NCBI GenBank assembly: GCA_040255445.1
Contig: JBDZUZ010000018.1
Location: forward strand, 1 to 34,022
Origin: JBDZUZ01 sp040255445
GTDB lineage: Bacteria; Planctomycetota; Phycisphaerae; Phycisphaerales; UBA1924
DNA length: 34,022 nucleotides
Direction: 5' to 3'
Of the stretch, positions 7,757-15,566 are shown one piece after another. The translations under genes and the position numbers were made by a program. Below the pieces are notes generated by a model, which did not search any database, had not been told where the DNA came from, and was given only the letters and a program-made list of their open reading frames with translations. Numbering within the stretch: position 1 is the stretch's first letter; every line of letters starts with the position of its first letter.

Positions 7757-7832
7757 AGTAAACTTCCAGCAATCGCTCCCTGTGAAGGGCCTCTTCGGGC
7801 CTTTGGGGCCAGCGTTTGGGCGTCGGGGGAAC

Positions 7833-7859
7833 GCCGATGCCACGGAGCGGGGGCCGTGG
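7833..7859. repeat. Partial copy of the CATCGGCA/TGCCGATG repeat plus small hairpin
   Basis: The stretch GCCGATGCCACGGAG (7833-7847) matches the outer end of the paired repeat found at 8218-8389. It continues into a short hairpin, CCACGG with CCGTGG, ending at 7859. It looks like a decayed member of the same intergenic family. Confidence 0.5.
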
Positions 7860-7887
7860 TATTCTCCGGCGACCCTGGAGGCCACCG

Positions 7888-8202
7888 ATGCAGCGGATCG
7901 TCCGTCTCGTGCTCATGCTTGGCGTGATGCTCGTTATCGGCGGGCTCGGCGTGACCCGGTGGGTCGCGGCGGAGCGGGAAGCAACGCCGGAGGAGATGCG
8001 GGCGGAGGTGTGGGAGCGGGGCCCCCTGCTCACCATTACCTCAGTCGAGGGGATCCCGGTCACGGACCGCAACCTCGTCGGCGGCCCCCGCCGCGGCATG
8101 CCGCGGTCGATGCTCACCCGGCTGGCGTGGGTCGGCATGACCGTCGGCGGCGGGCTGGTGGCGTGGGGTGTGGTGATGCTCGGGCGCACGCCGCGGCTGT
8201 AG
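7888..8202 (+). CDS. Small membrane protein, unknown function
   Basis: A 104-residue protein with two predicted membrane helices, one at the N-terminus (VRLVLMLGVMLVIGGLGV) and one near the C-terminus (LAWVGMTVGGGLVAWGVVML). A soluble loop of about 45 residues lies between them (EATPEEMRAEVWERGPLLTITS and a Gly/Arg-rich part). ATG 7888 has GGAGG six bases upstream; an in-frame start at 7816 would add an arginine-rich tail that overlaps a repeat element and is rejected. I do not recognise the family. Confidence 0.6.
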   Translation: MQRIVRLVLMLGVMLVIGGLGVTRWVAAEREATPEEMRAEVWERGPLLTITSVEGIPVTDRNLVGGPRRGMPRSMLTRLAWVGMTVGGGLVAWGVVMLGRTPRL

Positions 8203-8217
8203 CCCCCGTGGCATCGG

Positions 8218-8389
8218 CCCGTGGCATCGGCATATTGCCGATGTGCTGGGCTCACGTGGCGCCGCGCCGCGTCGCTCGGACGGCGGGGCCATGTGCAACC
8301 ACCGGGCCGCTGCCGGATCAGCCCGCGTCCGAGGCGCGTGGGCCTGCGCGAGCGGCGTCCAACACATCGGCAGAATGCCGATGCCACGG
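8218..8389. repeat. Pair of inverted REP-like hairpins (CATCGGCA-NNN-TGCCGATG)
   Basis: Two hairpins with 8-bp perfect stems and 3-base loops lie in opposite orientation: 8225-8243 (loop TAT) and 8365-8383 (loop GAA). Including flanks, the two copies agree at about 23 of 25 positions when one is reverse-complemented. They fill the gap between the small membrane protein and the convergent transporter gene, an arrangement like a paired REP element. The DNA between them shows no gene. Confidence 0.75.
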
Positions 8390-8394
8390 AGTGA

Positions 8395-9417
8395 TCACGC
8401 CCCGAACAGCCGCTGCGCAATCACCCAGTACACCGGCAGTCCCACCACGATGTTCAGGGGGAAGGTCAGTGTCAGCGCCATCGGCACATAGATGCTCGCC
8501 TGCGCTGTCGGCAGCGCGAGGCGCAACGCGGCGGGCACCGCGATGTAGCTCGCGCTCGCGGCCATCACCATGATGATGAACCCATCCGCGAAGTTGAGCC
8601 CCAGCACCTTCGCCAGACCCGCGCCCACCAGACTGTTCACGAATGGGAACACCAGCGCGAAGGCGATCACCGGCCAGCCGGCCCGGATCACATGCGTCGC
8701 GTTCCGGCCCGCGACCAGGCCCAGATCGAGCAGGTAGAAGCACAGCACGCCGTAGAACAGATCCTTCCAAAGCGGTGCGGTCACCGTCGCGCCCGCATCG
8801 GTCGTCAGCAGGCCCACCGCCATCGAGCCCACGAGGAGGACGATCGAACCGTTGGTGCAGGCCTCGTGCAGCAGGTGGCCGAAGCCGCTCTTCTTGCTCA
8901 CATGGGCGTGGGCGGAAGGCGAGTGCACCGACGCCAGCGCCTGCTCATCCGCCGCGGTGGCGAACCGCCGCCCGAGGAACACGCCGACGATGATCGCGGG
9001 GAACTCCATCACCGCCATCGCCGCGACCATGTGCCCGCCGTAGGCGATCTCCTTCTGCATCAGCATCGCCGTCGCGGCCAGGAACGTCACCGCCGAGACC
9101 GAGCCGTAGGTCGCCGCGACGCCCGCCGCGGTGGGCACGCCCAGGATCTTCTTGAGCAGCGGGAAGACATACAGCGGCGTGGTACACGACAGGACGAACG
9201 CGGCCGTCAGGGCCGCGATCCCCTCCCCGGTCAGCCCCGAAGCCTTGAGCTTGATCCCGCCGGCAAAGCCGATCGTGAACAGCAGGTAAAGCGACATGGT
9301 CCGAACGAACGCCTCTGGGATGACCAGATCCGACCGCACCGCCGCCGCGAGCAGGCCCAGGAAGAAGAAGAGGATGGGGGGCGACAGGAGGTTGGACGCC
9401 CAGAGGTCGGTAAGCAT
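8395..9417 (-). CDS. SbtA-like sodium-dependent bicarbonate transporter
   Basis: A 340-residue, highly hydrophobic protein with about ten membrane helices in two inverted halves. Segments such as LSPPILFFFLGLLAA, YGSVSAVTFLAA (residues 104-115), MEFPAIIVGVFLGRR, and the second-half GFIIMVMAASASYIAVPAALRLALP match the SbtA (DUF897, Sbt_1) family, which takes up bicarbonate with sodium in cyanobacteria and has members in many heterotrophs. A cytoplasmic loop (about residues 151-180) splits the halves. The start at MLTDLWASN is chosen because the longer frame runs through the octamer repeat array. No sbtB regulator gene is adjacent. No good ribosome site is visible. Confidence 0.85.
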   Translation of the reverse strand: MLTDLWASNLLSPPILFFFLGLLAAAVRSDLVIPEAFVRTMSLYLLFTIGFAGGIKLKASGLTGEGIAALTAAFVLSCTTPLYVFPLLKKILGVPTAAGVAATYGSVSAVTFLAATAMLMQKEIAYGGHMVAAMAVMEFPAIIVGVFLGRRFATAADEQALASVHSPSAHAHVSKKSGFGHLLHEACTNGSIVLLVGSMAVGLLTTDAGATVTAPLWKDLFYGVLCFYLLDLGLVAGRNATHVIRAGWPVIAFALVFPFVNSLVGAGLAKVLGLNFADGFIIMVMAASASYIAVPAALRLALPTAQASIYVPMALTLTFPLNIVVGLPVYWVIAQRLFGA

Positions 9418-9460
9418 TGGGCGTAGGTTAAGGGAGAAGGCGAAGGAGGGGTAGAAGAGA

Positions 9461-9650
9461 GGGACAAAGGGACAAAGGGACAAAGGGACAAAGGGACAGA
9501 GTGGAGGAGGCGGCCTTCGGTCGCGGCTTGACCTGGCGACTGGACTTGTCGGCCACTGTGAACCGGGATCTTCCGGTCGCGGTATCTCACGGTGGGCTCG
9601 CTCCCCCCACTTTGTCCCTTCGTCCCTTTGTCCCTCTGTCCCTTCCTCCC
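9461..9650. repeat. Inverted arrays of a degenerate 8-base unit (GGGACAAA type)
   Basis: Five tandem units at 9461-9500 (GGGACAAA four times, then GGGACAGA) face five units in the opposite orientation at 9611-9650 (TTTGTCCC, TTCGTCCC, TTTGTCCC, TCTGTCCC, then a diverged TTCCTCCC). A 110-base spacer separates them. The whole structure lies in the divergent control region between the SbtA-like gene and the ABC permease gene. It could extrude as a long hairpin with arms of about 40 bases. Confidence 0.85.
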
Positions 9651-9664
9651 GGTATCCTCCCCCC

Positions 9665-11524
9665 ATGCCCGTGCTGCTCCGCTGGCTCCTGCGCCTTGGC
9701 CCCACCAACCCCATCGCGGTCCGTCTTGTCCAGAACGGGTCGCGGCGGGCGCGGCACATGTACATCCGCGCGGCGTACCTGGCGGTGCTGATCATCGTGC
9801 TGCTCTGGCTGCTCCTGCTCAACACCTCGGCCGGCGAGCTCAACTACCGCGACCTCGCCGCGGCCGGCGCCAACAGCTTCACCTGGATCGCACGCATCCA
9901 GATCGTGCTGATCTGCGTCCTCGCCCCCGTCTTCATGGGCGGCGCGATCGCGCAGGAAGCCTCGCCCCGCACCTGGGAAGTCCTGCTCACCACGCCGATG
10001 ACGGCGCACGAAATCGTGCTGGGCAACCTCTTCGGCCGGCTCTTCTTCGTGCTCGCGCTCCTGATCGCGAGCCTGCCGCTCTTCGCCCTCACGCAGTTCT
10101 TCGGCGGTGTGCCCGGGTCGGCGATCCTCGCGAGTTATGTCGTCGCCGCCTGCGCTGCGCTCCTGGTGGGATCGATCGCCATCGCGCTCTCGGTCAGCCG
10201 CCTGGTCGGTAAGCGGGCGTTCTTTGTCTTCTATGTCGCGATCGTCAGCTACCTCGCGGTGACCATCGCGATCGATGTGCTGCTGGGCGGGATCGGCACC
10301 GGCGGCATCGGCGCCGCCGGCAACGTCACCTGGATGACCGCGCTCAACCCCTTCCTCGCGCTGCAGGCGCTGATCGCCCCCGCGACCTACGCCCGCGCCC
10401 CCGAGGGCTCGCACACGGGCCCGGCCCGCTGGTTCCTCGAGAACCCCGTAACCACCTGGTGCGTGGGCAGCACGCTCGTCAGCCTCTTCTTCATCGTCGC
10501 CAGCACCGTCACCGTCCGCGTCGGCGGGCTGCACACCTTCGGTCAGGAGTCGGGCGGCATCCCCTGGTACCGCCGGCTCATGGGTCTGGGCGCGGCGACC
10601 AGCGAGCACCGCCCGCCACGGACCGTCTGGGTCAACCCGATCGCCTGGCGCGAAGCCGCGGCCCGCAACGCCACGCTCACCAAAATACTCCTCCGCTGGG
10701 CCTTCCTCGCGACCGGCGCCGCCTTCGGCATCGCGCTCATCGTCCTCTTCCACAACGGCACGATGGATGCCCCGACCTTCCAGTTCGCCCTCGCCGCGAC
10801 CATCACCGGCGAGCTCGCCGTGATCGCGCTGGTCGCGCTCAACTCCTCGGCCACGGCGATCAGCCGCGAACGCGAGGACGGCACGCTCGACATCCTGCTT
10901 ACCACGCCGCTTACCGCGCGGGCGTACCTCCTGGGCAAGCTCCGCGGCCTCATCACCTTCCTCCTGCCGCTCCTGGCCATCCCCTTCTGCACGTTGCTGC
11001 TCGCGGGGCTCTATGTGCTCGTCGGCGGCTTTGATCGCACCGGCGGCGTCACGGTCTCAACCGTCTCGGGCGGGGCCCCGCTCTCGCTCCCGGTCGTGCT
11101 CCCCGAGGCGGGGATCCTTGTCCCGATCGTGATCGTGCCCTTCATGGCCTTCTGCGTCATGGTTGGGTTGCAGTGGAGCCTCAAGAGCAAGGGCACGCTG
11201 GGCTCGGTGATCGGGAGCGTCGGCGTGGTCGGCATCGTCGCCGGCATCGTCGGGCTGTGCGCCTGGAACGCGGGCGATGAGATCCCCATCGTGGGGCCGG
11301 TGGTCAGCCAGCTGAGCCCGGTCTCGGCGGTGGTGAATGTGATCTACCCGGGCGATCGGGTCCGCGAGACGATCCTGCAGTCGGAGTTCAGCGGCGCCCG
11401 GGTCTCGCTGATCGTCGGGGCGGTGGTCTCGGCCGGCATTTACGCGGCGATCTGCTACGGCATCCTCGCCAGCATGGTCCGCGGCTTCGACATGACCGTC
11501 CGCAAGCTCGCGGGCACCCGGTAG
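9665..11524 (+). CDS. ABC-2 type permease with internal duplication
   Basis: A 619-residue membrane protein with about twelve hydrophobic segments. Two halves each carry the same cytoplasmic signature of ABC-2 permeases: QEASPRTWEVLLTTPMTAHEI (about residues 97-117) and REREDGTLDILLTTPLTARAY (about 400-420). It therefore looks like two fused permease units in one chain, giving a full transporter membrane part. Related proteins export peptides, lipids or act in gliding and copper-related systems; the substrate here cannot be read. No ATPase gene lies beside it in the window, so the partner is elsewhere or beyond the usual operon. The start is preceded by a C-rich stretch without a clear ribosome site. 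Confidence 0.8.
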   Translation: MPVLLRWLLRLGPTNPIAVRLVQNGSRRARHMYIRAAYLAVLIIVLLWLLLLNTSAGELNYRDLAAAGANSFTWIARIQIVLICVLAPVFMGGAIAQEASPRTWEVLLTTPMTAHEIVLGNLFGRLFFVLALLIASLPLFALTQFFGGVPGSAILASYVVAACAALLVGSIAIALSVSRLVGKRAFFVFYVAIVSYLAVTIAIDVLLGGIGTGGIGAAGNVTWMTALNPFLALQALIAPATYARAPEGSHTGPARWFLENPVTTWCVGSTLVSLFFIVASTVTVRVGGLHTFGQESGGIPWYRRLMGLGAATSEHRPPRTVWVNPIAWREAAARNATLTKILLRWAFLATGAAFGIALIVLFHNGTMDAPTFQFALAATITGELAVIALVALNSSATAISREREDGTLDILLTTPLTARAYLLGKLRGLITFLLPLLAIPFCTLLLAGLYVLVGGFDRTGGVTVSTVSGGAPLSLPVVLPEAGILVPIVIVPFMAFCVMVGLQWSLKSKGTLGSVIGSVGVVGIVAGIVGLCAWNAGDEIPIVGPVVSQLSPVSAVVNVIYPGDRVRETILQSEFSGARVSLIVGAVVSAGIYAAICYGILASMVRGFDMTVRKLAGTR

Positions 11525-11663
11525 GCGCGACCGGCCCGGCGCCATCGCGCGGGGGGCCTCTATTCCAGCATTCCGGCGGCCGCGGCCGATAGGGGGTCGG
11601 CGGGCAGTGCGCGCCCGGGGCGGAGCCCCCGGCTGGAGACCCCGGAGTATGGGTTCGAGATCC

Positions 11664-12923
11664 ATGAACGATCAGCGAATGGTCGCGGCGCTTGTCGCGG
11701 CGGCGGGCGTGGCGTTGGCCGCGGGCTGCGGCGGAGCGCCCAAGGCCGCGGACCGCGGCAGCGCGGAACCGGTGAACACCGGCCTGTCCGCCCTCATGAA
11801 CGACGATGCCCCGGTGCCGCCCGCGCGGCTGCCCGACCCCAACGCAACACCCGATGTCGGCCAGCTCGCCGCGCAGGCGGCGATGGACCTCGAGTCGCTG
11901 ATGAACTCGGGCGCCCTCGACCCGCGCCGGCGCGGCAGCGCGGGGCCGGAGGGCTCGGCCGGGCTGAGCGGCTTCGGCTTCGGTGAGGCCCCGGCCGCGG
12001 CATACGACCCGGCCGAGGATCCCGAGACCCTCGCCGCGGCTCTGGCCAGCGCGGAAGAAGTCTGGAAGCGCGAGGCCGAGATCGCCGCGGCGAAGGCCGC
12101 ACCGCCCGAGCCCGAGGTGATCGCGGCCGCCGAGCCCGTGGTCGAGCCGGAGCCGGTGCGGACGGTCGAGGATGAGGTCATCGAGCTCGCCGAGCGGATC
12201 GCGGCGGCGTTGCGGCTGCGTGCGGCGGAGGTCGGTGGGGGTGGCGGCGCCGGTCCCGGCGCGGGCGAGCGGTCGATCTCTGAATCGATGGCGCTCGCGC
12301 CGATCGAAGCGCTGCGACCGGGCACGCTGATCGCGCTCGACGACCCCGCCGGTCTGCTTGCTTCGCGCCTGAGTGAGTCAGACCTGGAAACACTGCGCTC
12401 GGCGCGCGACCGCCTGATCGCATCACCGCTCGAGGCCGACCGCGCCTTCGCCCGCTCGATCGGCGCGATGCTCCCCGATGACGGGCTCAAGATCGCCATC
12501 GCCGAGTTGTGCACGCGTGTCACCGCCTTCGGCCGCTACACACCCTTCGCGAGCAAGGCCTTCGCCGCGGGCCAGCCGCACCGCATGATCGTGTACACCG
12601 AAATCGATGGGTTCACCTACCGCGAAGCCCGCGGCGGTGACCCGGTGGCGAACGGTGTGGCGCTGAGCGAACAGGAATCCGTCGAGCTCTCGCAGAGCGT
12701 GACGCTCTACCAGGCCGATGGGTACCAGGCGTGGCACAAGCCGGCGGAGACAGTGATCGAGACCACCCGTGGCCGCCGCCGCGACTTCTACCTCGTCCAG
12801 CTCATCGAACTGCCGCGGACCCTCGCGGCGGGCCAGTACAACCTGAAGGTGACGGTGAAGGACAAGACGAGCGGGGCGGAGTCGGAGCGGGTGATCCCGG
12901 TGGAGCTGAAGGCTTACAACTGA
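11664..12923 (+). CDS. Lipoprotein of unknown function with C-terminal beta-rich domain
   Basis: A 419-residue protein with a lipoprotein signal (VALAAGC, lipobox Cys at residue 22). Residues 25-200 are low-complexity, rich in Ala, Pro and Glu (for example PPEPEVIAAAEPVVEPEP), probably a spacer across the periplasm. The C-terminal 170 residues look folded and beta-rich: ITELIKE-like helices give way to HRMIVYTEIDGFTYRE, SQSVTLYQADGYQAW, RRDFYLVQLIELP and YNLKVTVKDKTSG. I do not recognise the family beyond a planctomycete-style lipoprotein. An alternative start at 11649 has GGAG close upstream and would add five residues. Confidence 0.7.
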   Translation: MNDQRMVAALVAAAGVALAAGCGGAPKAADRGSAEPVNTGLSALMNDDAPVPPARLPDPNATPDVGQLAAQAAMDLESLMNSGALDPRRRGSAGPEGSAGLSGFGFGEAPAAAYDPAEDPETLAAALASAEEVWKREAEIAAAKAAPPEPEVIAAAEPVVEPEPVRTVEDEVIELAERIAAALRLRAAEVGGGGGAGPGAGERSISESMALAPIEALRPGTLIALDDPAGLLASRLSESDLETLRSARDRLIASPLEADRAFARSIGAMLPDDGLKIAIAELCTRVTAFGRYTPFASKAFAAGQPHRMIVYTEIDGFTYREARGGDPVANGVALSEQESVELSQSVTLYQADGYQAWHKPAETVIETTRGRRRDFYLVQLIELPRTLAAGQYNLKVTVKDKTSGAESERVIPVELKAYN

Positions 12924-12939
12924 CAGCTCAGAGCTGACA
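12921..12939. repeat. Small palindrome over the stop codon
   Basis: A 19-base near-perfect palindrome centred on AGCTC-A-GAGCT (12925-12935) starts at the TGA of the lipoprotein gene. No U-run follows, so I do not call it a terminator. Confidence 0.4.
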
Positions 12940-13046
12940 TGCTGCGGGTTGTGGTGCGGGCCTCCGGCCTGCACAGCGACGGCGCGGCTGAGGCGGCCGG
13001 GCCCGCCTGATGGCTCGGGTCTCGATGTGTCTGGTAGGCTCGGGGG

Positions 13047-13517
13047 ATGGCGGAACCCGAAGTTGACACCGGCGGTACCGGCAGCGGGTTGGAGGAGATC
13101 CAGCGGCGCCGGCGTCGGTATCTGCTCGTCGGGCTGGGTGTGATGGTGCTGGTGTGCGCCGGGGGCGTAACTCTGTTGCCGCGGTACGGACAAAGTGTTG
13201 GGATCTGGTTATTCGACGAGTTCATTCAGCCCGGATGGCGTGAAGCGGATGTGCAGTCCACGATCGTCAAGGGCGATGAGATCCGGTCCGCGCTCGCAGC
13301 GCACTACGCCGATCACGGCAGCTACCCATCAACGCTCGACGGTCTCGTTCCTGCCTATCTCCCCGAGGTACCGGTCCCTGATACGGGCCTGAAGGTCTGG
13401 TCGTACCGCATCTGGCGCGGAGGCGAGGGCTATGAGTTGGGGTTTGCAGCGAACGAGAGCAGGTATCCCGAGGCCTCCACGGACGAGCGGACACCCGGGT
13501 GGTTTCGGAATGAGTGA
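13047..13517 (+). CDS. Single-helix membrane protein with type II pseudopilin-like domain
   Basis: A 156-residue protein. A basic stretch (QRRRRRYLL) leads into one membrane helix (residues about 24-44). The outer part, GDEIRSALAAHYADHGSYPSTLDGLVPAYLPEVPVPD, followed by WSYRIWRGGEGYELGF, closely resembles the periplasmic half of GspG-like pseudopilins and related planctomycete proteins. The usual prepilin cleavage motif (Gly-Phe-Thr-Leu-x-Glu) is missing, so it is probably anchored rather than polymerised. It is the first gene of a same-strand group running to 16676. Confidence 0.65.
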   Translation: MAEPEVDTGGTGSGLEEIQRRRRRYLLVGLGVMVLVCAGGVTLLPRYGQSVGIWLFDEFIQPGWREADVQSTIVKGDEIRSALAAHYADHGSYPSTLDGLVPAYLPEVPVPDTGLKVWSYRIWRGGEGYELGFAANESRYPEASTDERTPGWFRNE

Positions 13518-13659
13518 GCGAGGCGCAGGCGGTTTGGTTCGCCGCGATGGGCGGGCATGAGCTTGCTGGTATGCGTGAAGTTGTTTGATTGGAGATGCGT
13601 GCAGCCGGTTTGCTAGGCAGAGGTGTAGCGACCCCGAAGCGACCGCATGGAGTCACTGC

Positions 13660-14166
13660 TTGCTCGTCCTGCTTGGGACATTGCTGCTCACCTGGCTGCT
13701 CATGGTCGCGGCGACGCTCCCGCTGCGCTGGGGTGATCAGCCCTCGCCGCGGAACGCGTGTGCGCGGTGCGGGTATGACTTCCTCGCGCTGCCGCGGGCG
13801 GAGGTGTGTCCGGAGTGCGGGATGGGGCGGTACGACGAGCCGCCGCGGCGGATTCGGTGGGGACGTACAGCGGCTGTGCTCGTGGTGGGGTTCGGGCCCG
13901 GGGCGATCGTGCTCGTGCTGTGGATGGCGGGGGTGAGAAATCTGGATGCGCCACTCCGGGCGGTTCTGGACTTTGGGGGCGAATCGCTCTCGTTTCCAAT
14001 GGTCATCGGTGCGATCGTCATGCACGCGTTCATCTGTTGGGCGATCCTCGGTCCGCACACACGCGGCCGGCGCGAGCGGGCGGTCGCTGGGCATGTGGTA
14101 GGTGCGCTGGCGATGGTCGCGGATGTCTTCGCACTGGGGGCGATGATGCTGAGCGCGGTGAGATGA
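13660..14166 (+). CDS. Membrane protein with central CxxCGYD...CPECG zinc ribbon
   Basis: Membrane protein of about 168 residues, start uncertain: the frame is open from TTG 13585, TTG 13660 gives a start at the first helix (LLVLLGTLLLTWLLMVAATL), and the first in-frame ATG is 13702. After helix one comes a zinc ribbon with four cysteines (CARCGYDFLALPRAEVCPEC), then three more hydrophobic segments (AAVLVVGFGPGAIVLVLWMAG, FPMVIGAIVMHAFICWAIL, VVGALAMVADVFALGAMML). The ribbon is characteristic of planctomycete membrane proteins of unknown function. It is the first of four such genes in a row. Confidence 0.6.
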   Translation: MLVLLGTLLLTWLLMVAATLPLRWGDQPSPRNACARCGYDFLALPRAEVCPECGMGRYDEPPRRIRWGRTAAVLVVGFGPGAIVLVLWMAGVRNLDAPLRAVLDFGGESLSFPMVIGAIVMHAFICWAILGPHTRGRRERAVAGHVVGALAMVADVFALGAMMLSAVR

Positions 14167-14195
14167 GGGCTTGCGGGGCGTGGTAGGCTGACAGC

Positions 14196-14822
14196 GTGGG
14201 TGAACCTTCGGGAGACCTTGGTCGGCCGCGGATCGCGTGGTTGCCGTACGAGACGGTGACGACGCGGGTGGTGTGGTCGATCCCGGCGGTCGCATTCATC
14301 CTCTTCTGGAAGTACTGGTTGATCGCGGCGGAGGCGGTGCCGTTCTACCCGCCGATCTCGCAGGCCGAGATCGCCGCGCTGGTTGTCCGCGAGTTGCCCC
14401 AGACGCTGGTCCCCCTCGGACAGACCCAGTACCCGCTGCTGCATCACCTGCTGCCGTGGATCGCCGCGGCGGGGTGGGCGCTGTATCTGGTGCGCTGGCG
14501 CACACCGGCGCCGGGCGCGGGGTTCGCGCTGCTGTCGCTGATCGCGCCCGTGCTGGTTGTGATCGCCAATCCGCCCATCGCCATTCTCGGTGCGATCGAA
14601 TGCTTTATCCTTCCCTTTGTGCCGCTGGATGGCGAGGGCCTCGAGATGGTGTCGCGGGGGTTCCCGGCGCTGTGGGTGCTGTTCATGCTTGCTGTGCTGA
14701 GCGCGACCGCCGGCGCGAGGAGAACCGCGGAGACATGTGAATCGTGCGGATACTCGCTGGCGGGGCTGCGGGGGACGACCTGTCCGGAGTGCGGAAGCGA
14801 CCGATCGCGGACCTTGATGTAG
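14196..14822 (+). CDS. Membrane protein with C-terminal zinc ribbon, paralogue A
   Basis: A 208-residue protein starting at GTG 14196. The N-terminal pattern RPRIAWLPYETVTTRVVWS, then WKYWLIAAEAVPF, is shared with the next gene, so the two are a duplicated pair. About four membrane helices follow. The C-terminus is a zinc ribbon, CESCGYSLAGLRGTTCPECG, placed after the last helix, presumably in the cytoplasm. Function unknown; the ribbon could bind a protein or nucleic acid, but nothing in the sequence decides this. Confidence 0.7.
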   Translation: MGEPSGDLGRPRIAWLPYETVTTRVVWSIPAVAFILFWKYWLIAAEAVPFYPPISQAEIAALVVRELPQTLVPLGQTQYPLLHHLLPWIAAAGWALYLVRWRTPAPGAGFALLSLIAPVLVVIANPPIAILGAIECFILPFVPLDGEGLEMVSRGFPALWVLFMLAVLSATAGARRTAETCESCGYSLAGLRGTTCPECGSDRSRTLM

Positions 14823-14860
14823 CGAGTCGGCGACCCACTGGGTGATCGGAGGCTGGACGG

Positions 14861-15535
14861 GTGAGCGAGGCTGCAACAGAACATATTCGCCCGCCACGCG
14901 CGTGGCTGCCCCACGAATCGCCGACCACGCGCATCGCCTGGACGGTCGTGGTCCTGTATCTCGCGGTGCTGTGGAAATACATGCTGATCGCGGCGACTGT
15001 GGTCCCTTTCCCAACGGTGCACGCGCCGCCGGAGGTCGCCTCTATGGTTTGGGCAACCCTGCCGCGTGCGTTGTGGCCAGAGTGGCATCCCGGCCCCGCC
15101 GCGGCGGACTATCGCCAGATCCTGCCGTATGTCGTGCTCGTTCTATGGCCCCTTTGTCTCGTGCCGTGGAGGCGAAGGGGCGTGCGTGTGCTGGTTGCGG
15201 TGGGGCTGCTGGCAATCGTGGCAGGCAGTCTGTGGCGGGCGAGCTTCTTGTTCCTCTCGCCGCTTGGGTGGTTCTTCGGCGGCCTGTTTCTGGCCAACCC
15301 ATTCGTCCCGAGCGATGGAGAGGCGTACAGCGACTATTCGCTGATCGGCGGCACGTCCTGCTGGGTGTGGTTGATGATCGTCGTCATCGGCGGCAACTTC
15401 GTGCGGCGCGGGGTAGCTCGCGGGGCCTGCAGCGCGTGCGGGTACTCGATGGCGGGACTCGCGGGAGCGGTGTGTCCGGAGTGCGGGGCGGAACCGGCGG
15501 GGGTTGACGGCGTATCGCGAACGTCGCGCTGCTGA
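14861..15535 (+). CDS. Membrane protein with C-terminal zinc ribbon, paralogue B
   Basis: A 224-residue protein starting at GTG 14861, with GGAGG at 14848-14852. It repeats the layout of the gene before it: RPPRAWLPHESPTTRIAWT, WKYMLIAATVVPF, several membrane helices, and a C-terminal ribbon CSACGYSMAGLAGAVCPECG. Divergence from the partner is largest in the loops. It overlaps the longest possible reading of the next gene, but the chosen start at 15567 leaves a 31-base gap. Confidence 0.75.
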   Translation: MSEAATEHIRPPRAWLPHESPTTRIAWTVVVLYLAVLWKYMLIAATVVPFPTVHAPPEVASMVWATLPRALWPEWHPGPAAADYRQILPYVVLVLWPLCLVPWRRRGVRVLVAVGLLAIVAGSLWRASFLFLSPLGWFFGGLFLANPFVPSDGEAYSDYSLIGGTSCWVWLMIVVIGGNFVRRGVARGACSACGYSMAGLAGAVCPECGAEPAGVDGVSRTSRC

Positions 15536-15566
15536 CGCCAGCGGTCGTTGCACCGGGGAACGAGCG

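Larger units (their letters stand above)
7710..7763. repeat. 54-bp imperfect palindrome, proposed AbiEi operator
   Basis: One palindrome centred between 7736 and 7737: 20 of 27 base pairs are complementary. It contains an outer perfect arm (7714-7722 with 7751-7759, ACTAAAATA) and an inner perfect arm (7728-7733 with 7740-7745, GTTGAC). The outer arms cover the -10 boxes and the inner arms the -35 boxes of both promoters. AbiEi antitoxins of other systems repress by binding inverted repeats in their promoter, so an operator role fits. Confidence 0.75.

Noticed and set aside
9461..9650. Octamer arrays as a CRISPR array
   Set aside because: The units are 8 bases, contiguous and inverted, without unique spacers or cas genes.
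11653..11666. GGGTTCGAGATCC resembling a tRNA T-loop
   Set aside because: No acceptor, D or anticodon arm can be built around it, and it overlaps the start of the lipoprotein gene.
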